Source: Oscheius dolichura (Eukaryota > Nematoda > Chromadorea > Rhabditida > Rhabditidae). From it: a DNA stretch of 64,000 nucleotides. The position numbers and the translations under genes were made by a program. The DNA is taken from positions 3,038,001 through 3,102,000 of the forward strand of contig OW051495.1 in NCBI GenBank assembly GCA_932521035.1. Direction: 5' to 3'. Shown one piece after another: positions 35,712 through 46,235 of this stretch (its first letter is position 1; each line of letters starts with the position of its first letter). The notes under the pieces are model-generated. The model searched no databases. It worked only from the letters and a program-made list of their open reading frames with translations, and was not told the origin of the DNA.

Positions 35712-36184
35712 ATGGTGTCCCGACCCAGTTGCCCGATGGCCCGTGTATCCTCAGTGTCCACAGCGGTGTTTGGAATAGCACTGATGGATCCGGACATCAC
35801 AAAGGGCATACTGGAAGTGGTCGAACCACGATACTTCCCTCTTGTGACCAAATTCAATCCAAATACTCAATCCTCCTTGTCCTCCCTTCCTTTCTCGCTC
35901 CTCCTCTTTTCAACTTTCAGGTACTGTTGCCGGTGGAAGGCTTGTGGGATCCGGGACTACAGGAGACTCGTTGACAAGAAGAATACCGGGCATCTCCGTG
36001 TCTCCGTCAATGGTGCGTTAGCCTTTTTCTACTTTTTTTTCTAGGGGAGATCATTGGCATCCCGCGGCCAAAGCTGGACGAAGGCCGAATTTCAAAGGCG
36101 GCCAAAATGCCGAGCGGTCGATGGCTCACGCTTGCCATATTTCGGCCATTGGCTGTTTTGGCCGTCAAAATGACTACCGGCTAA
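35712..36184 (+). pseudogene. Fragmentary coding-like region, unrecognised
   Basis: Open segments with protein-like content on the plus strand: GIALMDPDITKGILEVVEPR, then YFPLVTKFNPN; RDYRRLVDKKNTGHLRVSVN; and after a 31-nt intron with GTGCGT...TTCTAG ends, EIIGIPRPKLDEGR. The joins between the first two segments do not resolve cleanly, and the last segment runs into an inverted repeat (GGCCAAAATG... with its complement near 36160). It could be a decayed gene or a real gene with an exon pattern I misread. Confidence 0.25.
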
Positions 36185-36737
36185 AAAGCATTGTTTTGAA
36201 AAGCAACCCCACGTCTCAAAAGTTGTAATCGAAATGGCCGGCAACCAACGCCCGGCAGGCCTCGCACCCTTTTCACTTGTCCACGGTGGCATACTAGGCT
36301 AGCCCATCTTCAAACGCAATCTTTTACACTAATCCTGGCTAGCCTGGTCCTTTCTACTTCCTGGAAATAATTTCGTGCCCGTGTACTGGCAATATTGTGT
36401 TGGGAATGGCTGTTACCGATGCCAGGGCAGCGGCAGACTACGGGGGACAAAAAGACCTCTTTTGATTACAGTGGTCATTCCTAGTCCAAATTTTCCCTGA
36501 ATTATTCTCTTTTTTTTCAGTGGACGCCGCCCTCTTCGCTGAGCCGACTGCCCCCGGAAGACGGTTCTCCTTCTGCAGCTCCTGAAAGAAGATGGCGCTC
36601 CTTCGTTTTTGTGATAGGCGTACAAGCCCAGTGGGTGTGTGCTCACTTTTGTTTTATTCATTTTGAGGAGGAGATCCCTCCTCGAGGCTCCAACTGTTTG
36701 AAAAGTGGCCAACCGAGGCAAATGAGGCTCTGACGTT

Positions 36738-36811
36738 CATCGTCCCGGCCATCCTGTTCGGATTACACAGGTCCTCATGTACCGAGCGACCTCCGAATGG
36801 CCGGGACGATG
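36738..36811. repeat. Perfect 15-bp inverted repeat (hairpin)
   Basis: CATCGTCCCGGCCAT at 36738-36752 is followed after 44 bases by its exact reverse complement at 36797-36811, with partial pairing continuing inward. It sits in a repeat-rich stretch and may be another small palindromic element. Confidence 0.6.
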
Positions 36812-36964
36812 ATCTCTGCCTAGCCAGCATGCGGGGCCACGTCTTTCTGACTCGGTAGTTGATATGCTCCTTCCGGACTAGGTTGACCCAGTTATCGCGG
36901 GCAAGAGCCTAGGCTCGCGTTCCAGTCTCACCCCGCGCCTACGGGGTTGTAGGCGTGGGTCTAG

Positions 36965-37728
36965 GCTCCGCGTTAGAATCTCCCCGTGCCGCTGGTTTTG
37001 GTCGAAATCCTAGACTTTGACAAAACGAAAAGCGAAACCGTTTTTGACCGATAGCTGACCAAATCCGGCTGGCTATGGAAAAAGAGCTTAAATTTGGTAA
37101 AGTGCTGTCGATTCGTCACTGTGACGCGCCAGAGCTTAACCAAGAATAAACCGCGAAAACGCCAAGAAGCGCCATCGAATGAGCCTACTCCCACCGCGCT
37201 AGCTCAAAAAACGTTGTGCCAATTTTCGAAACTTCCTCCCGACGCCCTCAACCTCACGCGACCTAAAGTACCAGGCCGTAAAGAGCAAAAATTATCGGTT
37301 CGAATGAGCCTACTCTCAACTCAAAGAAAGTTGTGGGGTTACAAATCACCTTTTTTTTATAACCAAGTGACTAGATATGCCCAGTTTTTATGGAAGACGC
37401 CCTTGTGGAAGGGCCCCCGATTCGTGTTGGCGGAGGCTCCGCGCTGGGGTCTACTCCGTTCCATTGGTTTTGGTCAGAATTACAGAACTTTACAAAAGAA
37501 AGGCTTGGCCATTCTGACCGCCGGCTGACCGAACCCGGCTGGCTATAGAAAAAGGGCTTAACTTTGGTAAAGTGCTGTCGACTCGTCACTGTTACGCACC
37601 AGAGCTTAGCAAAAAATAAACCGCCAATACGCCAAGACGCGCCATCGAATGAGCCTACTCTCAACTCTCCAACTCAAAAAAAGTTGTGGGGTTACAAATC
37701 GCCTTCTTTTATAACCAAGTGACTGAAG
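36965..37728. repeat. Diverged tandem duplication, about 470-bp units
   Basis: Two units, from about 36965 and about 37434, share ordered blocks: GGCTCCGCG, TTGGTTTTGGTC-like, GGCTGGCTAT, TTTGGTAAAGTGCTGTCGA (37094 and 37566), CGCCATCGAATGAGCCTACTC and GTTGTGGGGTTACAAATC. Point changes and indels are numerous, so the duplication is old. There is no convincing coding frame. Confidence 0.7.
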
Positions 37729-37987
37729 GCCGTCTCGGAGGAGCGGGCGGTGGCGAAGGCCGACTCGGGTCCCTCTTCCATGGCTCCAGCGGCGCCAGTA
37801 TCTCCTTGCTCCTCGGATGTTCCTCCACGAAGAGGAGGCGATCCTCCGTCCATCCTCTTTGGCTCGACGGGATCCTCTCCTCCCCTACCAACCCCCCTTG
37901 AGAATCACACAGCCGCCTTCCCACCAACAGCACTATGGCACTGCCGATAACCTTTGTGATCGAGATACTGGAAGGCAGGGCTCTGGA

Positions 37988-38012
37988 GGGGGGGGGGGGG
38001 GGGGGGGGGGGG
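37988..38012 (+). repeat. Homopolymer run of 25 G
   Basis: An uninterrupted G25 tract. It lies within about 100 bp of a switch from GC-rich to AT-rich sequence. It may be a true G-quadruplex-forming tract or an assembly seam. Confidence 0.9.
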
Positions 38013-38079
38013 AAATAACTCGGACCATACAATTTTTCATGGAGGACGCTCCGGCCGGCCTCGTAAAGTAGGAAACTGT

Positions 38080-38295
38080 CTAACATTCCGAATTTTTAGT
38101 CTTCTGCCATTTTGCTTTCTGATTTATAAAGACTTCTTTATATGTTGAATCCATTAGAGTTTCAAAAATAAGGGTAGCAGAGCATGGAGGAATAAGACGG
38201 GACAACAGATCGGGATAGCCAAGTAATACAAAATCGGCAGCGCTTCGAGGGCTGAACAACAACCAAAAACAAAATAGACATAGACCGAAGGACAT
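38080..38295 (-). CDS. Possible small hydrophobic protein, unrecognised
   Basis: A frame of about 71 codons from an ATG at 38295 (MSFGLCLFCFWLLFS signal-like start), through FVLLGYPDLLSRLIPP, to a lysine-rich end KWQKTKNSEC. A TTTCAAACAG acceptor lies 19 bases before the ATG. The signal peptide or membrane helix is clear but no family is recognised. A plus-strand frame at about 38408-38641 (CDIVWRAFDDFELWEKEKSF) lies just beyond, divergently; it lacks an ATG and may be a further exon of an unresolved small gene. Confidence 0.4.
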   Translation of the reverse strand: MSFGLCLFCFWLLFSPRSAADFVLLGYPDLLSRLIPPCSATLIFETLMDSTYKEVFINQKAKWQKTKNSEC

Positions 38296-38734
38296 AGACA
38301 GAAAATCGGAGCTGTTTGAAATTCGCGGCTTCTGTTTCACAGGATTTTAGGATTCGCTTCGTGGTTTCATCATTTTTGTCCTAAAATGTCATATTCTTCC
38401 ATCTGTGTGGCATATTCTCGCGTGTTTCCAGTTTTCTTTATTGGACAAAAGCGAAGAAAAACAAGAGTCTAAAAACGACCAAACTACGGTCTCATGCGAT
38501 ATTGTCTGGCGAGCTTTTGATGATTTTGAGCTCTGGGAAAAAGAAAAAAGTTTCAATTCACAACCGCTTGCCTCTGCAATTTTAGGGGCCTATTTATTTG
38601 CTGGTAAATGGCATGATTCTAGTAGTTCAGAGATACTTTAGAGCAAACACCATGATTTATCGTACATGAACATGTTGACCTCTTTTTCTCTTTGCTTGCT
38701 CTTTCGTTTCCGCCTAAGTTATTTTTTAGATAAA

Positions 38735-39222
38735 ATGTCTGGATGGGATGCCTACATTACCTCGTTGACTGGTAGCTCTCCGGCCATCAAACGTGCTGCC
38801 ATCATTGGTTTGACAGACGGATCCGTATGGGCCAGATCCGAAACTCCTAATGTATTTGCTGTAAGTTTTTACAAATGTAGCTAGAATTTTCTCCAAAAAT
38901 TGCTTTCAGGCTACCCAAGATGAGCTCAAGAAATTCACTGGCCACTTCAATGATTTGAATAGTCTCCCTACTACCGGAACCGACCTCGAGAATGTCCACT
39001 ACATCGTTCCGCGTACTGAGGAAAATCTCATCTTTGGAAAAAAGGACAAGTCTGGTTTTTTCGCGGCGAAGACCAAGTCTGGTAATTAATAGTGTTACAT
39101 TCGAATAACAGCTCTTTTCAGCAGTAGTAATCGCAGTCTACGAAGGAGAGAATACTCACTCTGTTGAGGTGCGCAATGCCGTCGAGAAGCTCGCCTCGTA
39201 CATGGAAAGCGCCGGCTATTGA
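38735..39222 (+). CDS. pfn: Profilin
   Basis: Three exons, 128 residues or so, starting MSGWDAYITSLTGSSPAIKR and containing AAIIGLTDGSVWARSE, the ENVHYIVPRTEEN segment, and a C-terminal helix EVRNAVEKLASYMESAGY. Length and motifs are typical of animal profilins, which bind actin monomers, proline-rich ligands and phosphoinositides. The ATG lies five bases after a TTTTTTAG acceptor, consistent with trans-splicing. Codon use is more C-ending than its AT-rich surroundings, as expected for a highly expressed gene. Confidence 0.92.
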
Positions 39223-39428
39223 AAAGAAGAATAATTTTTGTAGATTGTCTTTAAAAATTCCATTTTTATTTATATTTTTCGTAAATAAATGTTTATTCCA
39301 CAAGCATTTGCATGTTTCTTTTGAAAATTCCGAAATCGGACAAACTGCTACGAATTTAAATGAATTTCTCCTAGTCGTTTGTAATATCCTTCTGATATTC
39401 CCTTTCCAATTGGAATTAGAAGTGGCCC

Positions 39429-39797
39429 TTATTCTTCAAATATTTCGTAACCTGACGGAACTGGAATGAATATTAACAAAATTTTGTCCGTTTCTGGCAT
39501 ACTCATCGCCATCTTTTTATGCTCCGTTTCTCCTTTCTTTGAACTCGAACGAGTATAGATGAAAGACGGAAAAGGATGATCAAGATTGCTTTGTAGATTT
39601 CCGAACTCTTTTAAATAAGGCGCCAATTTTTGCATAAACGCACTATTTCCAATTTCTGGGGTTTCCCTCTTTTTCGTTGAATTTCCTCAGGAGGGGTGAT
39701 ATGAGCCTTGAATTGTTTGCCATATAGCTTTCATGTTTTGATGTGTGTGATTCGTACTTGTTATTCTTCTTCTGTGAACTATTCCATAAAGTGGCAT
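39429..39797 (-). CDS. Small unrecognised protein divergent from XPC
   Basis: A plausible three-exon chain, all phase 0, from an ATG at 39797 (MPLYGI), through AHITPPEEIQRKRGKPQKLE, then FGNLQSNLDHPFPSFIYTRS, to LIFIPVPSGYEIFEE before the stop at 39429-39431. A TTCTTTTCAG acceptor lies a few bases upstream of the start. The start exon is the weakest part; the last exon reads well. No family recognised. Its 5' end lies within 25 bases of the XPC ATG on the other strand. Confidence 0.45.
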
Positions 39798-39820
39798 TGT
39801 ATAATTTAGCTCTGAAAAGA

Positions 39821-42800
39821 ATGGAACCGCGTCGCCGTTCAGCGCGTTTACAAGCTATACATAATGCCGTATCCAATGAAGAAGCTGCTGTAGTGGCTAA
39901 AGCTACTGACCCAACAGTAAGTTTTAATTATAATTGAAAACATAAAGCGAAATTCAATTTAGACAAATCTCAGAAAACGCACTTCCCCTGGAAATGTTGA
40001 CGGGCCTCCTCATAATAGGCCCCGTCGCTCCTCTTTGTCCACTACTGAGTTAGTTAGACAGAAAGAAGAAATTGTGAAGAAAACCCCTGTAAAATCTCGC
40101 GGAGGCCGCATAGTTCAACCTTACAAGTTTGTTCTCATTCACTCGAAATAGTTTTATTCAGAGCTAATGATTCTTCGGATCCTCCCAAGAACATAGGATT
40201 AGGCACCGCAAACGAAAAACCACAAGACAACACTCCTTTACCAGAAGATATCGGTAAGCTTTTTTTGTCGATCACACGCATTTGATTTAGCAGAAGAACG
40301 CTCTGTAATACTCGAAAATATAGTCGCCAGTAAAGTTGAACAAAGAAATAATGAACAGTGTATAGTAAACGCCCCGCAATTGATAATTGATGAATCCGAG
40401 GTTCTTAAAATTAACTGTTAAACATTAACTCTTACAGACGAATAATGCTTTAGAACATATAAATGGATTCGAAACAGATAGAAGTTCTAGTATGGAGACC
40501 TTTGGAGTTGATAGTGAAGGAGAGATGACAAAACGCCAACAACCAAAGCTTCCGCCTAGACCGCCTCCCAGAAATCGTAACATTTAAAGACGTTTTTTAA
40601 ACATGGCTTTGTTTCAGTTCCTCGACGTTCTCGTGCTGTTGTTTCTTACAAAGAGTCCGTAAAAGATGACATTGATTCAACAGAGTCTGATCTTTCCGAC
40701 AGCGAAAGTGAAGATGTTTTCGATGATAACGAAGTTATCCTTTTTTTTATTGCATCCAATGCAAAAAATTGCAGTGGTACGAAGAAAAGAAAACGGAGCG
40801 AACCAAAAAGACTATCAAACGAAAGCATGACGACAACATGGAGGAAGATTTTAGTGATGAAGAAGATGATGTAGAAAGTGTGGAAGATATTGAAAATGAC
40901 GAATTAAACGATTCTCCTATAAAAAAGAAGACGCAACGAAGAAGTACTGTCGGAGATGGCGGAGGAAAAAGGTCGCGTAAAACCAATACTACATCAAAAG
41001 GTATAGCTAAATAATTCTAGCAAGTATCATATTGCAGTTACCGTACGCCGCTCGTCAAACGGTGTTAAAACTCCAGCAAACAAGGGTATTAAACCGTGGG
41101 AAAAGCAAACAGGAAACATAATTAAGCATAAAGTTGGCGATATATTAGTTCCGCAACGCCCACTGCGAAGAGGCGAGCAGAAAATGCTCGTTTTTAGGTT
41201 TTAGTATTCTATTAATTTTTATGCATTTATATTTTTAGAATCTTGGCAGCTCAATTGGCAATGGAACGAAAAGAGGAAATCGATTTAAACGAAGGAAATA
41301 GGCTTTTGGATCAGATCAAGGCTGAATATAATGAAGACAAAGAAGGATATATAAGGAGAGTTCTAATGACAGGCGGTCGCGATCCAGATGAAAAGCTTGA
41401 AAGTAAAGAAGCTTCACAAGAGAAAAATGGAGGTTGTTCCAACCAGAAGAACAATATTTTATGTTTGTTGCAGAATCTTCATCAAGTGAAGATGAATGGA
41501 TGGAAATGGAACCCGTGGAATCTGACAAGAAAAAGAAGGTTCTCCTTTTTTTAAATAAGCCTAGTTTGCTTATAGCTGGAAGTCGTTCTAGAAGACAAAG
41601 AAGCTGATGGTCATGATTGGTGGGCTGTATACTTACGGCAAGAAATTAACAAAAAAATAAGGCAGAAGTACGAGGATTCTCATAAAGTAACTTATTTGAT
41701 GAGGTAGTAAATAATTTTAACAGGTGAACTTGCTGTGTTACCTTGCACATCTTCAGCACATTGTTAAAGCTGTTCTACACGAAAAAATGGTTCCGTCTCT
41801 GCTTTTAAGTCAATTGCCTGAAAAGCTTCTTGCTTTTCAACAGAGAGTTATTACTAAAGAAAAAGCTCAGCAACTGGCAATATGGTTCAAATCTAATTAT
41901 AAGGTGAAACTTTTTTATCTTGTATTAAAATAAATTGTTTTTTAGCCGGCATCAGAATTCATTACGAGTGGTCCACACAATAGCCCTAACCAAGAAATGG
42001 AGCATTATTCAACGTTAGCTGGTGAAAAATGTTATGAAACGGATATGGAACGTTCAGCGGTAAATCACGATCAGTTTCATCTTAATCTTTTATTAAGTTA
42101 TTGTTTGCACTCTTGGACGGTCTTGGTGCGGTTGCTCGCATTTGCGTAAATACACGCCCAATTCCTAGACGGTGGGGTGATGAAGCGAAACCCACCTCGA
42201 ATAAAAATAAAAAAGTCACCGAGAAGAAGGATAAATCTAAAGAAAAAGAAAATAATGAGGGCCGATCTAAAAAGAACAAGCCTGAGGAGATGGATTATTG
42301 GGTTGAATATTGGAATACTCAGGAGAACCGTTGGATTTGTTAGTTTTTTTTTCCATTTCAATCTTGATCTATTTAGGTATTAATCCAATAAACGCAAAGG
42401 TGGACGAGCCAAGTGAGATAGAACAAGCAACTCATTCGCCAATTTATTACATCTTTGCCATCGATAACAGTTGGATATGATCTTTAACTTTAAAAAAATT
42501 ATTTTAGAAAGAGGTATTCGTGAAGTTTCTGCACGTTATGCTTCTGACTTCTGTCGCCCAGAATTTCGTCGTCGTAGAACGGAGGGTGCTTGGCTTACCA
42601 GGACTTTAAACTGCGATGTATAGTCTGATTTGTATAGCAAAGCCGCTCATTTTAGCTTGTGAAAGCTGATGAAAATAGATCAAAGCTGGAAGATATGCAT
42701 TTCAAAACAGAAATGACCAATCGACCTCTTCCACTGTTTTTGAATGAATACAAAAATCATCCATTGTGGGTTATTTTTTTAAGTTAAAAATAAAGAAATT

Positions 42801-43791
42801 TAGGTACGTTTTAGAGAAAGATTTGTTGAAGTTTCAAGCGCTTTATCCGCCGCCCGGTGAGCAGAAGCCTCTTGGGAAGGTTAGAGAGCACAATGTCTAT
42901 CCAAGAAGTACAGTACATACACTTCTCGGAGAAAAGAAATGGGAAAAACTTGCACGTAGCATAAAGGTTTTTTTGTTTCCACATAGTTGTTAACCAAACT
43001 GTTATAGGAAGGAGAACCGCCTTATAAAATTGTTAAAGCTTTTCCAATTGCTAATTGGAAAATTCCAAAAGAAGAGCGCGTTGATGCTTACCTCAATGTT
43101 TATGGATATTGGCAGACCGAACCTTTCAGGCCTCCAAAAGTTGAGAACGTAATTTAAATTAAAAGTTAAGTGACTTAAATGTTTAGGGTATAATTCCACG
43201 AAATGAATACGGCAACGTGTATCTTTACCAGCCAAGTATGTGCCCTATAGGAGCGGTCCATCTTCGTTTACCAGGTATGTTTTTCAAGATGCTTATATAA
43301 CGCATTGTCAGGGCTTGTTCAAATTGCTCGCCGACTGGGTAAGGAGTGTGTTCCTGCAATTACTGGCTGGGATTTCAACCATTGCGGAAATTGGCCAATG
43401 TAATGGTGTTTTTTCTGTATCTAACAATACTTACAGAGTTGAGGGTGCCTGTGTGTTGGAAGAAGATAAAGATATTTTTATCGCGGAATCGAGACAAATG
43501 GAGATCGAACGCGAAGCACGAGAGAAGAAAAAGATGGAAGAGCGTGCATTAAAAAATTGGAAGAAATTTATTCAAGGTGTTGTACGTCTTCATCGCGTCA
43601 AGACTCGATTTGGGCATCCTGTTGAGGAACAGTCTAAGGTTAGTAATCGGCGTATTGACTATTGAACCTTTTAGAAGCCTCGTAAATCCAAGAAGAAGGA
43701 GCCAACCCCCGAGCCGGTGGCATCAATTATTGATAATACGGAGCAGCCTGTCGTCAAGGAGTATACTTTACATGACGTTATGGGTATTTGA
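39821..43791 (+). CDS. xpc-1: DNA repair protein XPC (Rad4 family)
   Basis: About twenty exons. The N-terminus is charged and low complexity ([11 protein letters not shown]; acidic [20 protein letters not shown]). A transglutaminase-like region follows ([10 protein letters not shown]...; WFKSNYK). The Rad4 end includes [18 protein letters not shown], the BHD1 segment [23 protein letters not shown]2 [20 protein letters not shown], and BHD3 [20 protein letters not shown], then [20 protein letters not shown] and TGWDFNHC. These match XPC/Rad4 in order. The protein detects helix-distorting lesions and starts global-genome nucleotide excision repair. The ATG follows an AATTTAG acceptor by 11 bases. 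The tail is lysine-rich. Confidence 0.93.
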
Positions 43792-44204
43792 TATCTTTGA
43801 TTGTCTGATGTAATTTTTGTTTCATGCACGTTATTTTTGTAGATATTACTTCTTAGTTATGTGATTACCTCCTACCGTACTAATGCCTGTTAAAACATCT
43901 CGGTGATACAACGTGTACATGATTTTTATATAATGTTGTTTAAAATAAAAGTCATTGAAATGTTTTATAACTTCTTATTAGTTTAGCTACCGTTATCTAG
44001 GCATTTTTTGCGCTTTGCAAAATAAACATGTTTTAGTTATCGTTCAAGCTTTACCACACAAGTTTGAAAGTGTAGCCGTGAAGAGCAAGTGGGTTATTTT
44101 ATTAATAAATAAGGTAGTTATGCGGTAGTAACATTTGTGCCTATCTTGCGAACGCTATGCCAGTCCTTGTTTAATTGGTGAAAATATATGTCCATCTCGT
44201 TTTC
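43792..44204. other. Intergenic, AT-rich
   Basis: About 400 bp between convergent XPC and the Sre receptor. It contains an AATAAA-type signal (AAATAAAAG near 43943) that fits XPC polyadenylation. Nothing else supportable was seen. Confidence 0.5.
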
Positions 44205-45496
44205 CTAGAAAATTTCTTTTGTAAAAGATCTGCGACAAACTTTTTTAGGCATCATGTCTTCTCCCCTTGTGTTTTTGAGAGATCTTTTGGAGTTTCCGTT
44301 CTCGCTTGAAACATCCACTTGGCCGTTCTTTTTATTAAAAAAAACGTTAGCCTAAATCTGTTAACATTGTGGTTTTTGCATACCTTTGTCCATAAGCGCA
44401 ACATTTCTTTCTGCCAGAGATCATTATAATAGAACATAGACGCTGGAAGTCCTATCCCGTAGCTACAATCTAATAGGTTTATTTGCAATGTTTCAAAAGT
44501 TACACGAGGGCCGCATAGTTGAATCCAACATGCATCCAATTTTTAAATATGGGATCATTTTCTACTACTTCGGCGCTGATAAATGAGCTGCAGCATATGC
44601 TGAACAACACGATAAAGGTTATTCCTCTTTTAAAAAGCTAAAATATTTTGTATATGGTGGGCGTGATATAATTACGTGGGCTGTCTTTAGATTCTCAACA
44701 AGTTGAAAACGCTCGCTAAGCGAATACTGTGCAGACTCTTTACCCATCAATGCAATCGACACGAATTTCTTTTCATTACAGTAGTCGTTTGCTAAACATA
44801 TCTAAAAATTTCTGTTTCCCATTGTTTTTACAACTTACGAAAAACGAAGCGATATTCGCGATAATAAAACTTCCTAAGTGGTACCAAACGGGTATCATTT
44901 CTAAACAGTTTTTAATTGTTTTAAGATTTTCTAACTTACGAAATATGAATAGAGCTGCAGAAATTAAGCATATCATATGCAGTAGCATAGCCAGAAGGTA
45001 ACCCACATGAAGACGATGGTTATTCTCATAATCCTGTTATATTTCGTTTATCTCATGATTTTGTGAGATACCTGTATTTTTAATGTAGCATAGGTCCTCT
45101 CAAACATAGCAAAAGGGGCAAAATAAAAGGCTATGAATACGAGCCAATTACGAACTAGGGTTGCGAAGATAAAAATGACGTTGTTTCGGAGATCAACTAA
45201 ATTTTTGTTTGAAGTTAAGTCTGCTATTTTATACCTTCTGTATCCATCTTGTGCATGTAAGCAATTTGTACAAGTCTTGCAGCCATTGAAAAAAAATACT
45301 GGATGACCAAATGTTTCAATAAACACGTTAAATTGGGGTGATATTGGTTTGTTTTGTACAGCATGTATAACATTGTACCACATTCGATATAGCTCCAAGC
45401 TATTAATAAAACTTCCAATTCCATACTGCGATCCATCCAATAGTCAGAACCATCACTTTCTGCCGCTGTTCGGTTTATTAGCGTGAAGTAGTGCAT
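44205..45496 (-). CDS. Serpentine receptor class epsilon (Sre-type) chemoreceptor
   Basis: Eight or so exons on the minus strand, giving about 350 residues with seven hydrophobic segments. Family marks: the third helix end MFERTYATLKIQ followed directly by DYEN (the Sre ER-x-A...DYE pattern), and later QYSLSERFQLVEN at the start of a membrane block, which matches the conserved Sre S-x-R-x-Q-x2-EN motif. Late segments include GITFIVLFSICCSSF and YGIGLPASMFYYNDLW. The tail is polar and ends with a lysine-rich stretch. These are nematode-specific G-protein-coupled receptors, usually in chemosensory neurons. I chose the ATG at 45496 because a CCCTTTTCAG acceptor lies two bases before it; an alternative ATG at 45568 extends the protein. 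Confidence 0.85.
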
Positions 45497-45957
45497 TCCT
45501 GAAAAGGGCGAGAGGGTATACATGCAAGAGTAGAAAGCAACGATATGTCGATAGGGTTTCAAGTGCATCTTGACATTAATTAGAAAGGCAGCAGTTCAGA
45601 GGGAGATTAGAAGTATAATCCTTCATTTGGGGATTCGCTTCGCTTTAACAGAAAGAAACACCAGGGTTACTATTCACTCTTCGTCGGAGTGCCCAGAGAT
45701 TAATCTTTGTCTGGAGAAGCTGTTGAATGGGCAATCAGCTAATCATAAAGAATAGCTTCTCCCCGGAGTATTTGGCTCTAGATGTATTGGTTAATAGTAC
45801 TTGAGTAGAGATAGATCTGGTAGTTTGCTGTGTATGAAGCAAGGCAGGTGAATTTTAAAAGGGCACCATGAGAATGTTTGATGCGATAGAATATCTTTGA
45901 TATACCATAGTTCATACCTTCCGTTTCATTTCTCTTAATTACAAAAATTTCAGTCGT

Positions 45958-46235
45958 ATGTCGTCTAATCCTCGGTGGTGGCCATATCGTTTACCTATCG
46001 AAGAAGCAGTTAAGAAAAGTCTTGTACTAGTAATTGGTGTAATCGTTGGAGCAAATGTTGTCTCCCATTACTGGAAGCCTATGCAGGTATATTTTTAAGA
46101 AAATAAAACTGGTATTTCTTTCTTAATAATTACGTTTAGGAATATGAAACGGAACTTGAACGAGGCAAAATTAACCTGCTCCGAAAATACAAAGCGCTCA
46201 GTGATGAGAGAGAAAGGCAGAAACAGAAACAATGA
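45958..46235 (+). CDS. Small single-pass membrane protein with coiled coil (73 aa class)
   Basis: Two exons (45958-46086 and 46140-46235). The start MSSNPRWWPYRLPIEEAVKK follows an AATTTCAG acceptor by four bases. One membrane helix (SLVLVIGVIVGANVVSHYW) is followed by a charged helix (EYETELERGKINLLRKYKAL) ending in KQKQ. The layout suggests a small inner-membrane or respiratory-chain accessory protein, but the family is not recognised. Exon 2 is also open in a second frame, used by ALKBH1. Confidence 0.6.

Noticed and set aside
44055-44080. A spliced-leader-RNA-like string (ACAAGTTTGAAAG)
   Set aside because: It resembles the end of nematode SL1 only loosely, lacks a donor site directly after it and shows no Sm-site hairpin context.
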